NCBI GenBank assembly: GCA_035297265.1
Contig: DATGZH010000044.1
Location: forward strand, 1-42,642
Direction: 5' to 3'
DNA length: 42,642 bases
Source of the DNA: DATGZH01 sp035297265
GTDB taxonomy: Bacteria; Actinomycetota; Acidimicrobiia; Acidimicrobiales; RAAP-2
Program-made: the position numbers and the translations under genes
Notes under the pieces: model-generated
Seen by the model: only the letters and a program-made list of their open reading frames with translations
The model's database searches: none
Told to the model about the DNA's origin: nothing
In this document: piece after piece, positions 16,295 through 24,800 of the stretch
Position numbering within the stretch: the first letter of the stretch is position 1
How the letters are laid out: each line of letters starts with the position of its first letter

Positions 16295-16301
16295 GATGAG
16301 G

Positions 16302-17639
16302 TCAGACCTCCGCGGCGTAGAGCTTCCAGTTCCCTGGTATTCCCTTCAATTCGTGTTCGCCGAAATCGGTGAACACAATGGCGGAACCGACGACCAGCGG
16401 CGGAATCGCTCCAGAAACGAGGACGTCTCCCGGCCCTGCCATCGCTCCCACGCGAGCCGCGATGTGGACGGCCATGCCGCCAATGTCGTCTCCTCGAACC
16501 TCGCACTCGCCGGTGTGCAGTCCGGCGCGAATCTCCAACCCCAACTGTCGAGCACCATCACGAACGGCGGCGGCACAACGGATCCCTCTCGCGGGCCCGT
16601 CGAAGGTGGCGAGAAATCCATCACCTGTGCTCTTCACCCCTCGTCCGCGGAACCGTTCAAGTTGCCGACCTACCATCGCGTCATGGTCGTCGAGCAGCTC
16701 GCGCCAACGGCGGTCGCCCATGTCTGCTGCCCGTCGTGTTGAGGAGACGATGTCGGTAAACAACACGGTCAAGAGCGTGCGATCGGTGTCGTGGCTCGAT
16801 CGCACTCCGGTTACGAACTCCTCGATTTCTCCGACGAGACTGTCGACGTCGCCGACAATGGGCACGTGATCGTCGCCTTGAAGCTCCACGAAGCGAGCTC
16901 CCTCGATGTGCTCGGCGATGTAACGCCCCATCGAGACCGGAACGACACGGTCTCCAGCCCGATGCATGACCAGCGTCGGCACCGTGATCGCACTGAGAAT
17001 GGCTCGTACGTCGCTCATGACGCTTCGCCGAATGAGCGCCTCTGCCTGGCCTGGACTGGCGATACTCCCCATGGTCTTCGTCACTCGCCGCCGGAACGAC
17101 TCGTCCGCACTCGGCGCGTAATCAGCCGGGAGCTCCACCGACCGCCCCCACTCTTCGGCTGTCCCCGTCACCACCAGTTGAAGTAGGTCAACCGGAAAGC
17201 CGATCGGATAGTCGATATCAGCAGTCAATGAGGCATAGGTGCCATAGAGGATCAATCTGTCCACACGGCCCGGGTGGGTGGCGGCAAACAACATCGCGAG
17301 TGGTCCGCCCTCTTCGTCGCCGAGCAAGATCGCACGTTCGATCTCGAGTGCGTCGAGGACGGCAATCACATCGTCCATCTGCTCCTCGAGCGTGGGGAGT
17401 TGAGGCAACGGCACGGGATCTGACATACCGCTCCCGCGGTCATCCATCAGGACCAAGCGGGAGAACGAAGCCAATCGCTCTTGATAACGCAGCACGAGGG
17501 GTTCCTCGCGGTTCACTCGGATGTGGGTTGGGGCTCCGCGCATCTGCAACAGGTCCGGCGGCCCCTGTCCGGTCGTCGCGTAGGCAATGTGGAGTCCGTC
17601 TTTTGTCCTGGCGTAACGGATGTCGAGGTCGTCCTCCAC
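16302..17639 (-). CDS. Alpha/beta-hydrolase-class III adenylate/guanylate cyclase fusion
   Basis: 445 residues. Residues 1-280 form an alpha/beta-hydrolase fold as in several mycobacterial cyclases (LVLMDDRGSGMSD at 62-74, AMLFAATHPGRVDRLILYG at 115-133, His258). Residues 285-445 form a class III cyclase domain with both metal Asp: FTDIVSSTRR (Asp296) and VKSTGDGFLATFDGP (Asp340), and GGMAVHIAARVGAMA near 387-401. The nucleophile elbow reads G-D-E-E-G-G (107-112), where relatives have G-x-S-E-G-G: Ser109 is replaced by Glu, so the hydrolase part is probably a ligand-sensing domain without esterase activity. GTG start at 17639 without a clear ribosome-binding site. Product (cAMP or cGMP) cannot be decided. 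Confidence 0.9.
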   Translation of the reverse strand: MEDDLDIRYARTKDGLHIAYATTGQGPPDLLQMRGAPTHIRVNREEPLVLRYQERLASFSRLVLMDDRGSGMSDPVPLPQLPTLEEQMDDVIAVLDALEIERAILLGDEEGGPLAMLFAATHPGRVDRLILYGTYASLTADIDYPIGFPVDLLQLVVTGTAEEWGRSVELPADYAPSADESFRRRVTKTMGSIASPGQAEALIRRSVMSDVRAILSAITVPTLVMHRAGDRVVPVSMGRYIAEHIEGARFVELQGDDHVPIVGDVDSLVGEIEEFVTGVRSSHDTDRTLLTVLFTDIVSSTRRAADMGDRRWRELLDDHDAMVGRQLERFRGRGVKSTGDGFLATFDGPARGIRCAAAVRDGARQLGLEIRAGLHTGECEVRGDDIGGMAVHIAARVGAMAGPGDVLVSGAIPPLVVGSAIVFTDFGEHELKGIPGNWKLYAAEV

Positions 17640-17797
17640 TTCCGGGAGATTACCGGCGGCCCCACTCGCCAGTCAGGCGTCCAACGGCTGGAGCGCTGCC
17701 GCAGTGCGTCGTTCGACGGTCCCGCATCCGTGGGCGGTAGCGGCTGTGCGCCTTGGTGAGAGCGTCTCTTGGTTCGTCCACGTCACCCGGAGCCCAG

Positions 17798-19249
17798 CTA
17801 GACGCTGGCAAGGGAATCGATTGATGCCCTCAGCGAGGGGCGGAGTGCCACGCCACTCATGGCGTCTTCCACTGCGGCGATGGCGGCGGTTGGTGGCATG
17901 TGTCGGCTTCGAGCAAGCCATGCGCCAGCCACCGACGGGGTACGGCTCTCGGCGCGGACGCAGTGGACGAACACCCGCTTGCCTTCCGCGCGCAGTTGGG
18001 TGATGGCGTCGGCGGTGTCGGCCAACACGTACCTCGCATCGGCGTTCGCCTCAGTCCCGTCTTCGTCGACGAGCCAGATCTCGAAGTGATCCTCGCCCCG
18101 GCGCTGCGCCGGCCCGATCCGGCAAAGCGAGATGAACGCGTCAGCGTCAGCGTCAGCGAGTCCGGCCACATCGCCCCACTGGATTCCAGGATCCTCGTCG
18201 AGAATGGTGACCTGCCCCCTCGGGTGAAACTCCCTCTGATACGTCGGCCACAGATCCGGCTCGAGGGGCCATCCGGATCCGTCCGTCTCACCCCCACGGG
18301 CGGCCAGGACACCGAGGCCAACGAGATCGGCATGGCGCATCGCGGCCGGCCATCCCCGCAGGCGACGGCGCCAGGTGAAGGGGACCGCCGACGCACCGTA
18401 ACGGGCGCCAAGGAGCGCACCGGCGATCGCCGCCACGGTGTCGGTATCGTCGCCGATCCCGACCGCCGCTCGGAGGGCCGCCTGTAGATGAGGCGGTCCC
18501 ATCTGGTCTCTCGTCGACCAGATGGCCCACCAGGCGGCCTGCAGGGCGGTGACGACGAAGGTGTTCCAACGGATCACTTCGGGGTCGGCTTGCTCCGCCT
18601 CGGTGATCCGCTCCGCCCAGAACTCCCTTCGTTCGTCGGGCAACAGGGCGATGCCTTCGTAGATCCCGTCGAGCCGGCCATCCCGCACCGCTCGGTCAAT
18701 GGCCACGCACCAGATCGCGCAGGCCTCTTTGGCCAGCGGGTCGTCGTGGGTGAGGGCCGAAACGAGCCCGGCCGCTCTGACGAGCCCTTCGTCGTCACCC
18801 AGGTGGGCGAGGGCGACCGGCCCGGTGCGCATCAGGCTGCCGTTGCCGGCTGATTTGCTGTGGGTCGCGGCGTAGGTGGCCGAAGCCCGGGCCAGGTCGG
18901 CGGGTCCCGAAGCGCCGGAGAGCACGGCGTTCGTCTGTACACCGATGTCAGGCGGATGACTCGAATACCACTCGAGGAACCCCGCGGCTACCCGATCAAG
19001 CCCAGGGGCCTCATCGAGTCGAACCCCTTCAGCGGCCACACGGGCGATGGCGATCGCCATGTCCGTGTCGTCTGTCCAGCTCCCCGCCGATCTTCCGGTG
19101 AGGCTTCCGGGGCGCATAGTGACCGCTTCTGGTGTGACTTTCGCTCCGAACTCATAGCCAGCCCCAAGAGCGTCACCGGCAGCTGCCTCGACGAGCACGC
19201 CAGCTGCCCGATCGAGCTGGACCGGAGCGAATCTCATGTGTTCCACCAT
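17798..19249 (-). CDS. ADP-ribosylglycohydrolase fused to a dual-specificity phosphatase-like domain
   Basis: 483 residues from ATG 19249, chosen because GAGGA lies 8 nt upstream; the frame extends 17 codons further. Residues about 10-320 are an ADP-ribosyl-acceptor hydrolase (DraG/ARH) domain: GDALGAGYEFG (25-35), metal ligands in SWTDDTD (57-63) and GIGDDTDT (264-271). Residues about 340-475 form a compact phosphatase-like domain with VFVHCVRAESRTPS: Cys430 and Arg436 give the HCX5R signature of protein tyrosine/dual-specificity phosphatases, with Asp residues at 395-397 as candidate general acid. One protein would thus remove ADP-ribose and phosphate marks; the natural substrates are unknown. 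The cyclase gene follows 158 bp downstream on the same strand. Confidence 0.88.
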   Translation of the reverse strand: MVEHMRFAPVQLDRAAGVLVEAAAGDALGAGYEFGAKVTPEAVTMRPGSLTGRSAGSWTDDTDMAIAIARVAAEGVRLDEAPGLDRVAAGFLEWYSSHPPDIGVQTNAVLSGASGPADLARASATYAATHSKSAGNGSLMRTGPVALAHLGDDEGLVRAAGLVSALTHDDPLAKEACAIWCVAIDRAVRDGRLDGIYEGIALLPDERREFWAERITEAEQADPEVIRWNTFVVTALQAAWWAIWSTRDQMGPPHLQAALRAAVGIGDDTDTVAAIAGALLGARYGASAVPFTWRRRLRGWPAAMRHADLVGLGVLAARGGETDGSGWPLEPDLWPTYQREFHPRGQVTILDEDPGIQWGDVAGLADADADAFISLCRIGPAQRRGEDHFEIWLVDEDGTEANADARYVLADTADAITQLRAEGKRVFVHCVRAESRTPSVAGAWLARSRHMPPTAAIAAVEDAMSGVALRPSLRASIDSLASV

Positions 19250-19509
19250 GCGCCGTCCTCGTGTTCGCACACGTTGTCGAACAGTTCCCTCAATGGCCAC
19301 GGGTCGACCGTCCGGTAGCCCGCAGGGCCCAGAGCGGCCCGATGCCGTGCCACGAGGAACGGTATCGAGGGGTCTCGAGCGCTGCGCTATCGAGGGGTAC
19401 GTCGACTGGGCCGAGCATTGGCCTTCGATTAGCGATCTTGGACATCCCTACTGCCTATGGGCACCGGTTCTCAGGCGCTCCGGCCATCTGAGCGTCGGCC
19501 GGGCCGGCG

Positions 19510-20352
19510 TCAGCCGGGTCGACGGGCGCCGAGCCGCTCCAGCACGTCGTCGGGGACGTCGAGGTCGCCCCGACCGGTCCCGACCCTGATGTCGGGGCGG
19601 CGCCGGCCATGGTAGTCAGACCCGCCGGTGGCCACGAGGTCGAGGCTCGCCGCGAGGGCGAGGAGATGGGCCCGCTCCTCCTCGCCGTAGGCCGCGTAGT
19701 GGGCTTCCAGGCCGACGAGCCCGGCCTCCTGCAGCTCGGCCAGCGCCCCCGGGAGCTCGTCGCCGGCCATGTCCAGCGTGAGCGGATGGGCGAGCACGGC
19801 CACCCCGCCCGAGGCCGACGCCTCCCGCGCCACCGTGGCCGGGGACACCCGGGCCTTCGGGACGTGGGCCGGGCGACCCCGGCCCAGCCAGCGGTCGAAG
19901 GCGTCGTCGATCGAGTCGGCGGCGCCGTGGGCCACGAGGACCTCGGCGAAGTGCGGACGCCCGACGTTCTCCTCGTGGCCGGCGGCCCGCACCACCTCCT
20001 CCCAGTCGACCGGGACGCCGAGGTCGGCCAGCCGCTCGGTGAGCATGCGGTTGCGCTCCGCCCGGTCGGCGCGGAGCCGGACGAGCTCGTCGTGCAGCGG
20101 GCTGTCGCCCTCGGCCACGAAGTAGACGAGCACGTGGGCGCTCCCGCCCCGGAAGGCACAGGACACCTCGCAACCGGCCACGAGCTCGACCCCCAGCTCG
20201 GTGGCCCGGCGCCGGGCCTCGGGCAGCCCGTCCAGGGTGTCGTGGTCGGTGAGGGCGAAGGCCCGGCACCCGGCCTCGGCCGCCAGCTCGGCCACCCGGG
20301 CCGGCGGCTCGCTCCCGTCCGAGCGCAGCGAATGGGTGTGGAGGTCGATCAC
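19510..20352 (-). CDS. PHP-domain phosphoesterase (YciV/RNase AM-like)
   Basis: 280 residues with PHP metal motifs: IDLHTHSLRSDG at the N-terminus, ALTDHDTLDG, GCEVSC, AVLAHPLT and a final GGSDYHG. This layout matches the YciV/TrpH group of 3',5'-nucleoside bisphosphate phosphatases or 5'-3' exonucleases acting on short RNA; which applies here cannot be told. The inserted middle segment (RAERNRMLTERL, GRPHFAEVLV) is also typical of the group. GTG at 20352 gives the family N-terminus. It is divergent from purF across 163 bp. Confidence 0.88.
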   Translation of the reverse strand: MIDLHTHSLRSDGSEPPARVAELAAEAGCRAFALTDHDTLDGLPEARRRATELGVELVAGCEVSCAFRGGSAHVLVYFVAEGDSPLHDELVRLRADRAERNRMLTERLADLGVPVDWEEVVRAAGHEENVGRPHFAEVLVAHGAADSIDDAFDRWLGRGRPAHVPKARVSPATVAREASASGGVAVLAHPLTLDMAGDELPGALAELQEAGLVGLEAHYAAYGEEERAHLLALAASLDLVATGGSDYHGRRRPDIRVGTGRGDLDVPDDVLERLGARRPG

Positions 20353-20447
20353 GCCGGCCCGACGCTACCGGTCACCGCCGGAGGCTCTGTCGGGGGCGGT
20401 CCGGGCGACCTCGGGCGGACCAGCGCTGTGCGAGACTGGCGACGACC

Positions 20448-20519
20448 ATGACCGTGTCGAACGAGGCCACCGCCCCGGGCCGTCCGGGACGTCGTGGCCG
20501 GCGGGGGGCCCGACCGTGA
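20448..20519 (+). CDS. Possible 23-codon upstream reading frame of purF
   Basis: ATG 20448 opens a 23-residue Arg/Pro/Gly-rich frame (MTVSNEATAPGRPGRRGRR...) whose TGA (20517-20519) overlaps the purF GTG as GTGA. It could be a leader peptide coupled to purF. Alternatively it is the true PurF propeptide separated by a one-base change in the run of six G at 20502-20507, since PurF needs its N-terminal extension removed to free the Cys. No ribosome-binding site is evident. Confidence 0.3.
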   Translation: MTVSNEATAPGRPGRRGRRGARP

Positions 20520-22009
20520 AGGAAGCGTGCGGGGTCTTCGGCGTCCATGCGCCGGGCCGACCGGTGGCCCAGCTCACCTTCGACGGCCTCTACGCGCTCC
20601 AGCACCGGGGGCAGGAGTCGGCCGGCATGGCCGTGGCCGACGGCGAGACCATCACCGTGGTCAAGGACATGGGGCTCGTGAGCGCGGTGTTCGACGAGCG
20701 GACGCTCTCGGTCCTGCCGGGGGACCTGGCCATCGGGCACACCCGCTACTCCACCCACGGCTCCTCGAACTGGTCCAACGCCCAGCCCGCCTACCGTCCG
20801 GTGGGCCGGGCGGGCTTCGCCCTCGGCCACAACGGGAACCTCACCAACACAGAGGCCCTGGCCGAGCGCTCGGGCATGCTGCCCGGTCTCGTCACCTCCG
20901 ACAGCGACCTCGTGGCCGAGCTCCTCGCCCAGGCCTGCCCCGAGGTTGACGAGACACCGGGCGTCCCGTCCGACGAGCTGCGCCGGGCGCTCCGCACCGT
21001 GATCCCCCTCCTCGAGGGGGCCTACTCCCTCGTCCTCCTCGACGCCCACCACCTCTACGGCGTGCGCGACCCCCACGGCTTCCGACCCCTCTGTCTCGGG
21101 CGCCTCGGCCCGGCCGACCACCCTGAGGGGTGGGTGCTGGCCTCGGAGAGCCCGGCCCTCGACGTGATCGGAGCGGCCTTCGTGCGCGAGCTCGAACCAG
21201 GCGAGCTCGTCGTCGTGGACGAGGACGGCGTGCACACCGAGCAGCTGTTCGCGCCGGCGGAGGTCTCGCCGAGCCTCTGCATCTTCGAGTTCGTCTACTT
21301 CGCCCGCCCCGACTCGAGGCTCTACGACCGCGAGGTCCACGGCACCCGTCGACGGATGGGCGAGCTCCTCGCCGAGCAGGCACCGGTCGAGGCCGACCTC
21401 GTGATGGGGGTGCCCGAGTCGGGCGTGCCGGCGGCCGAGGGCTACGCCCGACGGAGCGGCATCCCCTACGGCCAGGGGCTCGTGAAGAACCGCTACATCG
21501 GCCGCACGTTCATCGTCCCGGACCAGCAGTCCCGGGCGAGCGGCGTCCGGCGCAAGCTCAACCCGCTCCGCGACAACATCGCCGGCAAGCGCCTCGTCGT
21601 GGTGGACGACTCCATCGTGCGGGGGACCACGCAGCTGGCCATCGTCGAGATGTTGCGCGACGCCGGGGCCACCGAGGTGCACCTGCGCATCTCGTCGCCG
21701 CCGTTCGCCTGGCCCTGCTTCTACGGCATCGACACGCCGCGGCGGGCCGAGCTCCTGGCGGCCCAGAAGGAGGTGGCCGAGATCGAGAAGTTCCTCGGCG
21801 CCGACTCCCTCGCCTACCTGAGCCTCCCGAACCTGCGGGCGGCCATCGACGCGCCGGAGGCCGGCTTCTGCGACGCCTGCCTCACCGGCCACTACCCGGT
21901 GCCGGTGCCCGTCGAACTGCTGGAACAGCGGCACACCGGGGGGGACGGGCCGTCCCCCGACGCCCTCGACGAGGCCGCCGTGCTCCAGGCGGCCCTGCCC
22001 GGGGTCTGA
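20516..22009 (+). CDS. purF: Amidophosphoribosyltransferase
   Basis: Commits PRPP and glutamine to phosphoribosylamine, step one of purine synthesis. 497 residues from GTG 20516. The glutaminase domain begins CGVFGV with nucleophile Cys5, which needs removal of a four-residue propeptide; LQHRGQESAGM and GHTRYSTHG follow. The PRPP site is VVVDDSIVRGTT near 360-371. Cys255, Cys401, Cys452 and Cys455 (SLCIFE, WPCFYG, FCDAC) match the 4Fe-4S ligands of the Bacillus-type enzyme, so oxygen lability and turnover control are expected. purM starts 5 bp after the stop. An earlier in-frame start is not apparent. Confidence 0.96.
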   Translation: MKEACGVFGVHAPGRPVAQLTFDGLYALQHRGQESAGMAVADGETITVVKDMGLVSAVFDERTLSVLPGDLAIGHTRYSTHGSSNWSNAQPAYRPVGRAGFALGHNGNLTNTEALAERSGMLPGLVTSDSDLVAELLAQACPEVDETPGVPSDELRRALRTVIPLLEGAYSLVLLDAHHLYGVRDPHGFRPLCLGRLGPADHPEGWVLASESPALDVIGAAFVRELEPGELVVVDEDGVHTEQLFAPAEVSPSLCIFEFVYFARPDSRLYDREVHGTRRRMGELLAEQAPVEADLVMGVPESGVPAAEGYARRSGIPYGQGLVKNRYIGRTFIVPDQQSRASGVRRKLNPLRDNIAGKRLVVVDDSIVRGTTQLAIVEMLRDAGATEVHLRISSPPFAWPCFYGIDTPRRAELLAAQKEVAEIEKFLGADSLAYLSLPNLRAAIDAPEAGFCDACLTGHYPVPVPVELLEQRHTGGDGPSPDALDEAAVLQAALPGV

Positions 22010-22014
22010 GCCCG

Positions 22015-23067
22015 GTGGCCGCCGCACGTCGACCCGGCGGCGCCACCTACGCGTCGTCGGGTGTCGACCTCGCAGCAGCCGACGAGGTGATCGGGCGCAT
22101 CGCCGCCCTGGCCCGCTCGACCGAGCGACCTGGGGTCGTCGGCGGCGTGGGCGGGTTCGGCGGCCTGTTCGCCCTCGACCGGCGCTACGAGGCGCCGGTC
22201 CTCGTGGCCACGACCGACGGCGTCGGCACCAAGCTCCTCGTGGCCCGGGCCACCGGCCGCTGGGATACGGTCGGCCTCGACCTCGTGGCCATGTGCGTCG
22301 ACGACCTCGTGTGCGTCGGGGCCGAGCCGCTCTTCCTCCTCGACTACATCGCCACCGGCAAGGTGCTGCCCGAGCGGATCGAGGCGGTGGTGGCCGGGGT
22401 GGCCGACGGCTGCCGGCAAGCCGGGTGCGCCCTCCTCGGTGGCGAGACGGCCGAGCACCCCGGCGCCATGGTCGACGACGAGCTCGACCTAGCCGGCTTC
22501 GCCGTCGGCGTGGTCGACGGCGTGCCCCCGCTCGGCCCGGCCAAGGTGCGTCCGGGCGATGTGCTCGTGGGTCTCGCCTCGCCCGGTCTCCGCTCGAACG
22601 GCTACACCCTGGCCCGTCACGTGCTCCTCGAGCAGGCCGGCCTCGACCTCCACGGGCCGGCCTGGCCGGGAGCAACGGCCACTTTGGCCGACGTGCTCCT
22701 CGAGCCCTCGGTGATCTACGCCCCGGCGGTCCTCGGCGCGCTGGCCGCGGCCGGCGGCGGGCTGCACGCCGCGGCCCACGTGACCGGGGGCGGCATCCCG
22801 GGCAATCTCGTGCGGGTGCTGCCCGACGGCTGCGACGCAGTCGTTCGACGCGATTGGGAGGTGCCGCCCGTCTTCAACGAGATCCAGCGGCTCGGCGACG
22901 TCGCGGACGACGAGATGGCCCGGGTGTTCAACCTCGGCGTCGGGATGGTGCTCGTCGTGGCCCCCGACGCCGTCGACACCGTGCTGGCCTCACTCGCCGC
23001 GGCGGCCCGGCCCGCCCGGCCGGTGGGCGAGGTGCGACCGGGCACGGGCCGGGTGATCCTCACGTGA
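22015..23067 (+). CDS. purM: AIR synthetase
   Basis: ATP-dependent ring closure of FGAM to AIR. 350 residues: TYASSGVDLAAADEVI at the N-terminus, FGGLFAL, the TTDGVGTKLLVA phosphate loop, LDLVAMCVDDLVCVGAEPLF, LLGGETAEHPG and the C-terminal HVTGGGIPGNLVRVLP. GTG at 22015 is 5 bp after purF. The TGA stop overlaps the GTG of pyrE as GTGA. Confidence 0.97.
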   Translation: MAAARRPGGATYASSGVDLAAADEVIGRIAALARSTERPGVVGGVGGFGGLFALDRRYEAPVLVATTDGVGTKLLVARATGRWDTVGLDLVAMCVDDLVCVGAEPLFLLDYIATGKVLPERIEAVVAGVADGCRQAGCALLGGETAEHPGAMVDDELDLAGFAVGVVDGVPPLGPAKVRPGDVLVGLASPGLRSNGYTLARHVLLEQAGLDLHGPAWPGATATLADVLLEPSVIYAPAVLGALAAAGGGLHAAAHVTGGGIPGNLVRVLPDGCDAVVRRDWEVPPVFNEIQRLGDVADDEMARVFNLGVGMVLVVAPDAVDTVLASLAAAARPARPVGEVRPGTGRVILT

Positions 23068-23624
23068 CGACCGACACCGCATTCGCCGCCCTCCGCGACC
23101 ACCTGCTGGAGCACGCCGTCCGCCGGGGCGACTTCGTGCTCAAGTCGGGGAAGCACAGCAGTTGGTTCATCGACGCCAAGCAGAGCCTCTGCCGGCCCGA
23201 GGCCATGCTGCTCGCGGCAGATGCCGTGCTCTCGCTCCTCCCCGAGGAGACCGACGCGCTGGGCGGGTTGACCATGGGGGCGGACCCCGTCGCCTACGTC
23301 ACCGCGGCGGTGGCCGCCACCCGGGGCCGGCCGCTCAAGGCCTTCAGCGTCCGCAAGGAGGAGAAGGACCACGGTGGCGGCGGCCGCATCGCCGGCGCCC
23401 TCGACCCCGGTGACCGGGTGGTGGTGACCGAGGACGCCGTCACCCGGGGGACCTCGCTGCTCGAGGCGGCCCGGGTCGTGAGGGCCGCCGGGGCCGAGCC
23501 GATCCTCCTCCTCGCCGTCGTCGACCGGGGTGGCACCGTGACGGCGCTGGCGGCCGAGGAGGGTCTGCCGTTCCGGGCGGTGCTCACCGCCCCCGATCTC
23601 GGCTTCCCCTTCGAGGGCGGCTGA
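23064..23624 (+). CDS. pyrE: Orotate phosphoribosyltransferase
   Basis: Makes OMP from orotate and PRPP in pyrimidine synthesis. 186 residues with FVLKSGKHSSWFIDAKQ at the N-terminus, RKEEKDHGGGGRIAG in the flexible loop and the PRPP motif VVVTEDAVTRGTS. It is coupled to purM by a GTGA overlap, so a pyrimidine gene is co-expressed with purine genes that also consume PRPP. It is convergent with the next gene; an imperfect GC hairpin around 23626-23668 may serve as a shared terminator. Confidence 0.93.
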   Translation: MTTDTAFAALRDHLLEHAVRRGDFVLKSGKHSSWFIDAKQSLCRPEAMLLAADAVLSLLPEETDALGGLTMGADPVAYVTAAVAATRGRPLKAFSVRKEEKDHGGGGRIAGALDPGDRVVVTEDAVTRGTSLLEAARVVRAAGAEPILLLAVVDRGGTVTALAAEEGLPFRAVLTAPDLGFPFEGG

Positions 23625-23647
23625 GGGGCGCCCGGCCTCGGCTCAGC

Positions 23648-24673
23648 TCAGCCGGCGGCCGGCGCCCGGGCGAAGGCGGCCACCGCCGAGGCCCGCCAGG
23701 CGACGAGCTCCTCTTTGTGCTCGGGGCCGGTGTCGCCGAGGCGCACGACGACGAGGTCGAGGTCCGGGCACAGCAGCACGTACTGCCCGTGGAAGCCGCT
23801 CGCCCGGAACGTGCCGAGGTCGTCGCCCTCGACCCACCAGTGGCGGCCGAAGATCCCGCCCTCGTCGTCGACCGACCGGGGACGCCGCCCGCCGTCCACC
23901 CAGCCCTCGGGGAGCAGGCGCGTTCCCTCCCACCAGCCGTCGCGGAGGATGAACAGCCCGAAGCGGGCGAAGTCCCGGGCCGTGGCGTGGAGGGTCGACG
24001 ACGCCACCCAGGTGCCGGCGTCGTCGAAGGTCGGCGTGGCGCTCCGCATGCCGAGGGGGCCGAAGAGCCGCTCCTCGAGGAACCGGCGGTAGGGGTCGCC
24101 CGGTCCGAGGAGCCGGGCCACGATGCCCGAGACGATGTTGGAGGTCCCGCTCGAGTAGTTGAAGCGCTCCCCGGGCGGGGCGGCGAGGGGGCGGTCGGCG
24201 GCGAACCGGGCGACGTCGTCGCTCCCCCCGCCGAAGAGCATCTCGATCACGTCGGAGGCCCGCTCGTCCTCGTAGTCCTCGGCGAAGTCGAGGCCGTCGC
24301 GCATCTGCAGCAGGAGGTCGAGGGTGATCGCCCCCCTCGGGTCGCCGGGCGCCGTCCACTCGGGGACGGCGGCGGGGGCGTCGGGGTCCAGGCGGCCCTC
24401 GCCGACCAGCAGGCCGACCGCGGTGTGGAGCACCGACTTGGCCATGGACCACGAGAGGAGCGGCGTGTCCCGCTCGACGGGCAGCGGCGGCCGGTCGAAG
24501 TGGGGCAGCGCCCCGCCGTAGCGCTCGGCCACGAGGCGGCCCTGGTGTACCACGACCACCGCGTAGGTCGTGGCGAGGGGGCCTTCCTCGTCGAACGCCG
24601 CATCGAGCACCGGACCGAGGTCCACCGCGGACGGCACCGGGCCGGTCGGCCAGTCGGCCGTCGGCCAGGGCAC
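23648..24673 (-). CDS. Beta-lactamase-fold serine hydrolase (class C-like/EstB)
   Basis: About 341 residues. The SxxK motif is SMAK (Ser76-Lys79 counting from GTG 24673), with FNYSSGTSN as the Tyr motif and GFHGQY as the third. No secretion signal is seen. This family holds esterases and D-amino-acid or cyclic-peptide hydrolases; true beta-lactamase activity is unlikely. The frame continues to 25072, but that part is the shadow of the cupin gene. Conserved PQPEGVPWPTADWPTG suggests that translation starts at or slightly upstream of GTG 24673, perhaps at a non-ATG codon near 24715; no clear ribosome-binding site settles it. Confidence 0.82.
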   Translation of the reverse strand: MPWPTADWPTGPVPSAVDLGPVLDAAFDEEGPLATTYAVVVVHQGRLVAERYGGALPHFDRPPLPVERDTPLLSWSMAKSVLHTAVGLLVGEGRLDPDAPAAVPEWTAPGDPRGAITLDLLLQMRDGLDFAEDYEDERASDVIEMLFGGGSDDVARFAADRPLAAPPGERFNYSSGTSNIVSGIVARLLGPGDPYRRFLEERLFGPLGMRSATPTFDDAGTWVASSTLHATARDFARFGLFILRDGWWEGTRLLPEGWVDGGRRPRSVDDEGGIFGRHWWVEGDDLGTFRASGFHGQYVLLCPDLDLVVVRLGDTGPEHKEELVAWRASAVAAFARAPAAG

Positions 24674-24800
24674 GCCCTCGGGCTGGGGCGGGAGGGAGTG
24701 GAGCGGCTCGGTCAGAGAGGGGCAGGATACGTCGGCCGCCACCGCCCGACGAGGGGCCGGCGGCGTCGGGAGGTGGGACGTGGGCAGGGGAGCCGAAGGT

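Noticed and set aside
18130..18165. GCGTCA triplet-of-units microsatellite
   Set aside because: Short in-frame repeat encoding an Ala-Asp run within the ADP-ribosylglycohydrolase fusion; no sign of phase variation because the unit is six bases and keeps the frame.
20372..22675. Long minus-strand open frame (about 767 codons) opposite purF and purM
   Set aside because: Shadow of well-supported plus-strand enzymes; composition is Arg/Gly/Pro-rich and lacks motifs.
23626..23668. Convergent terminator between pyrE and the serine hydrolase
   Set aside because: An 11-bp stem with a bulge can be drawn, but it lies partly inside the hydrolase coding end and could be chance at this GC content; mentioned only under pyrE.
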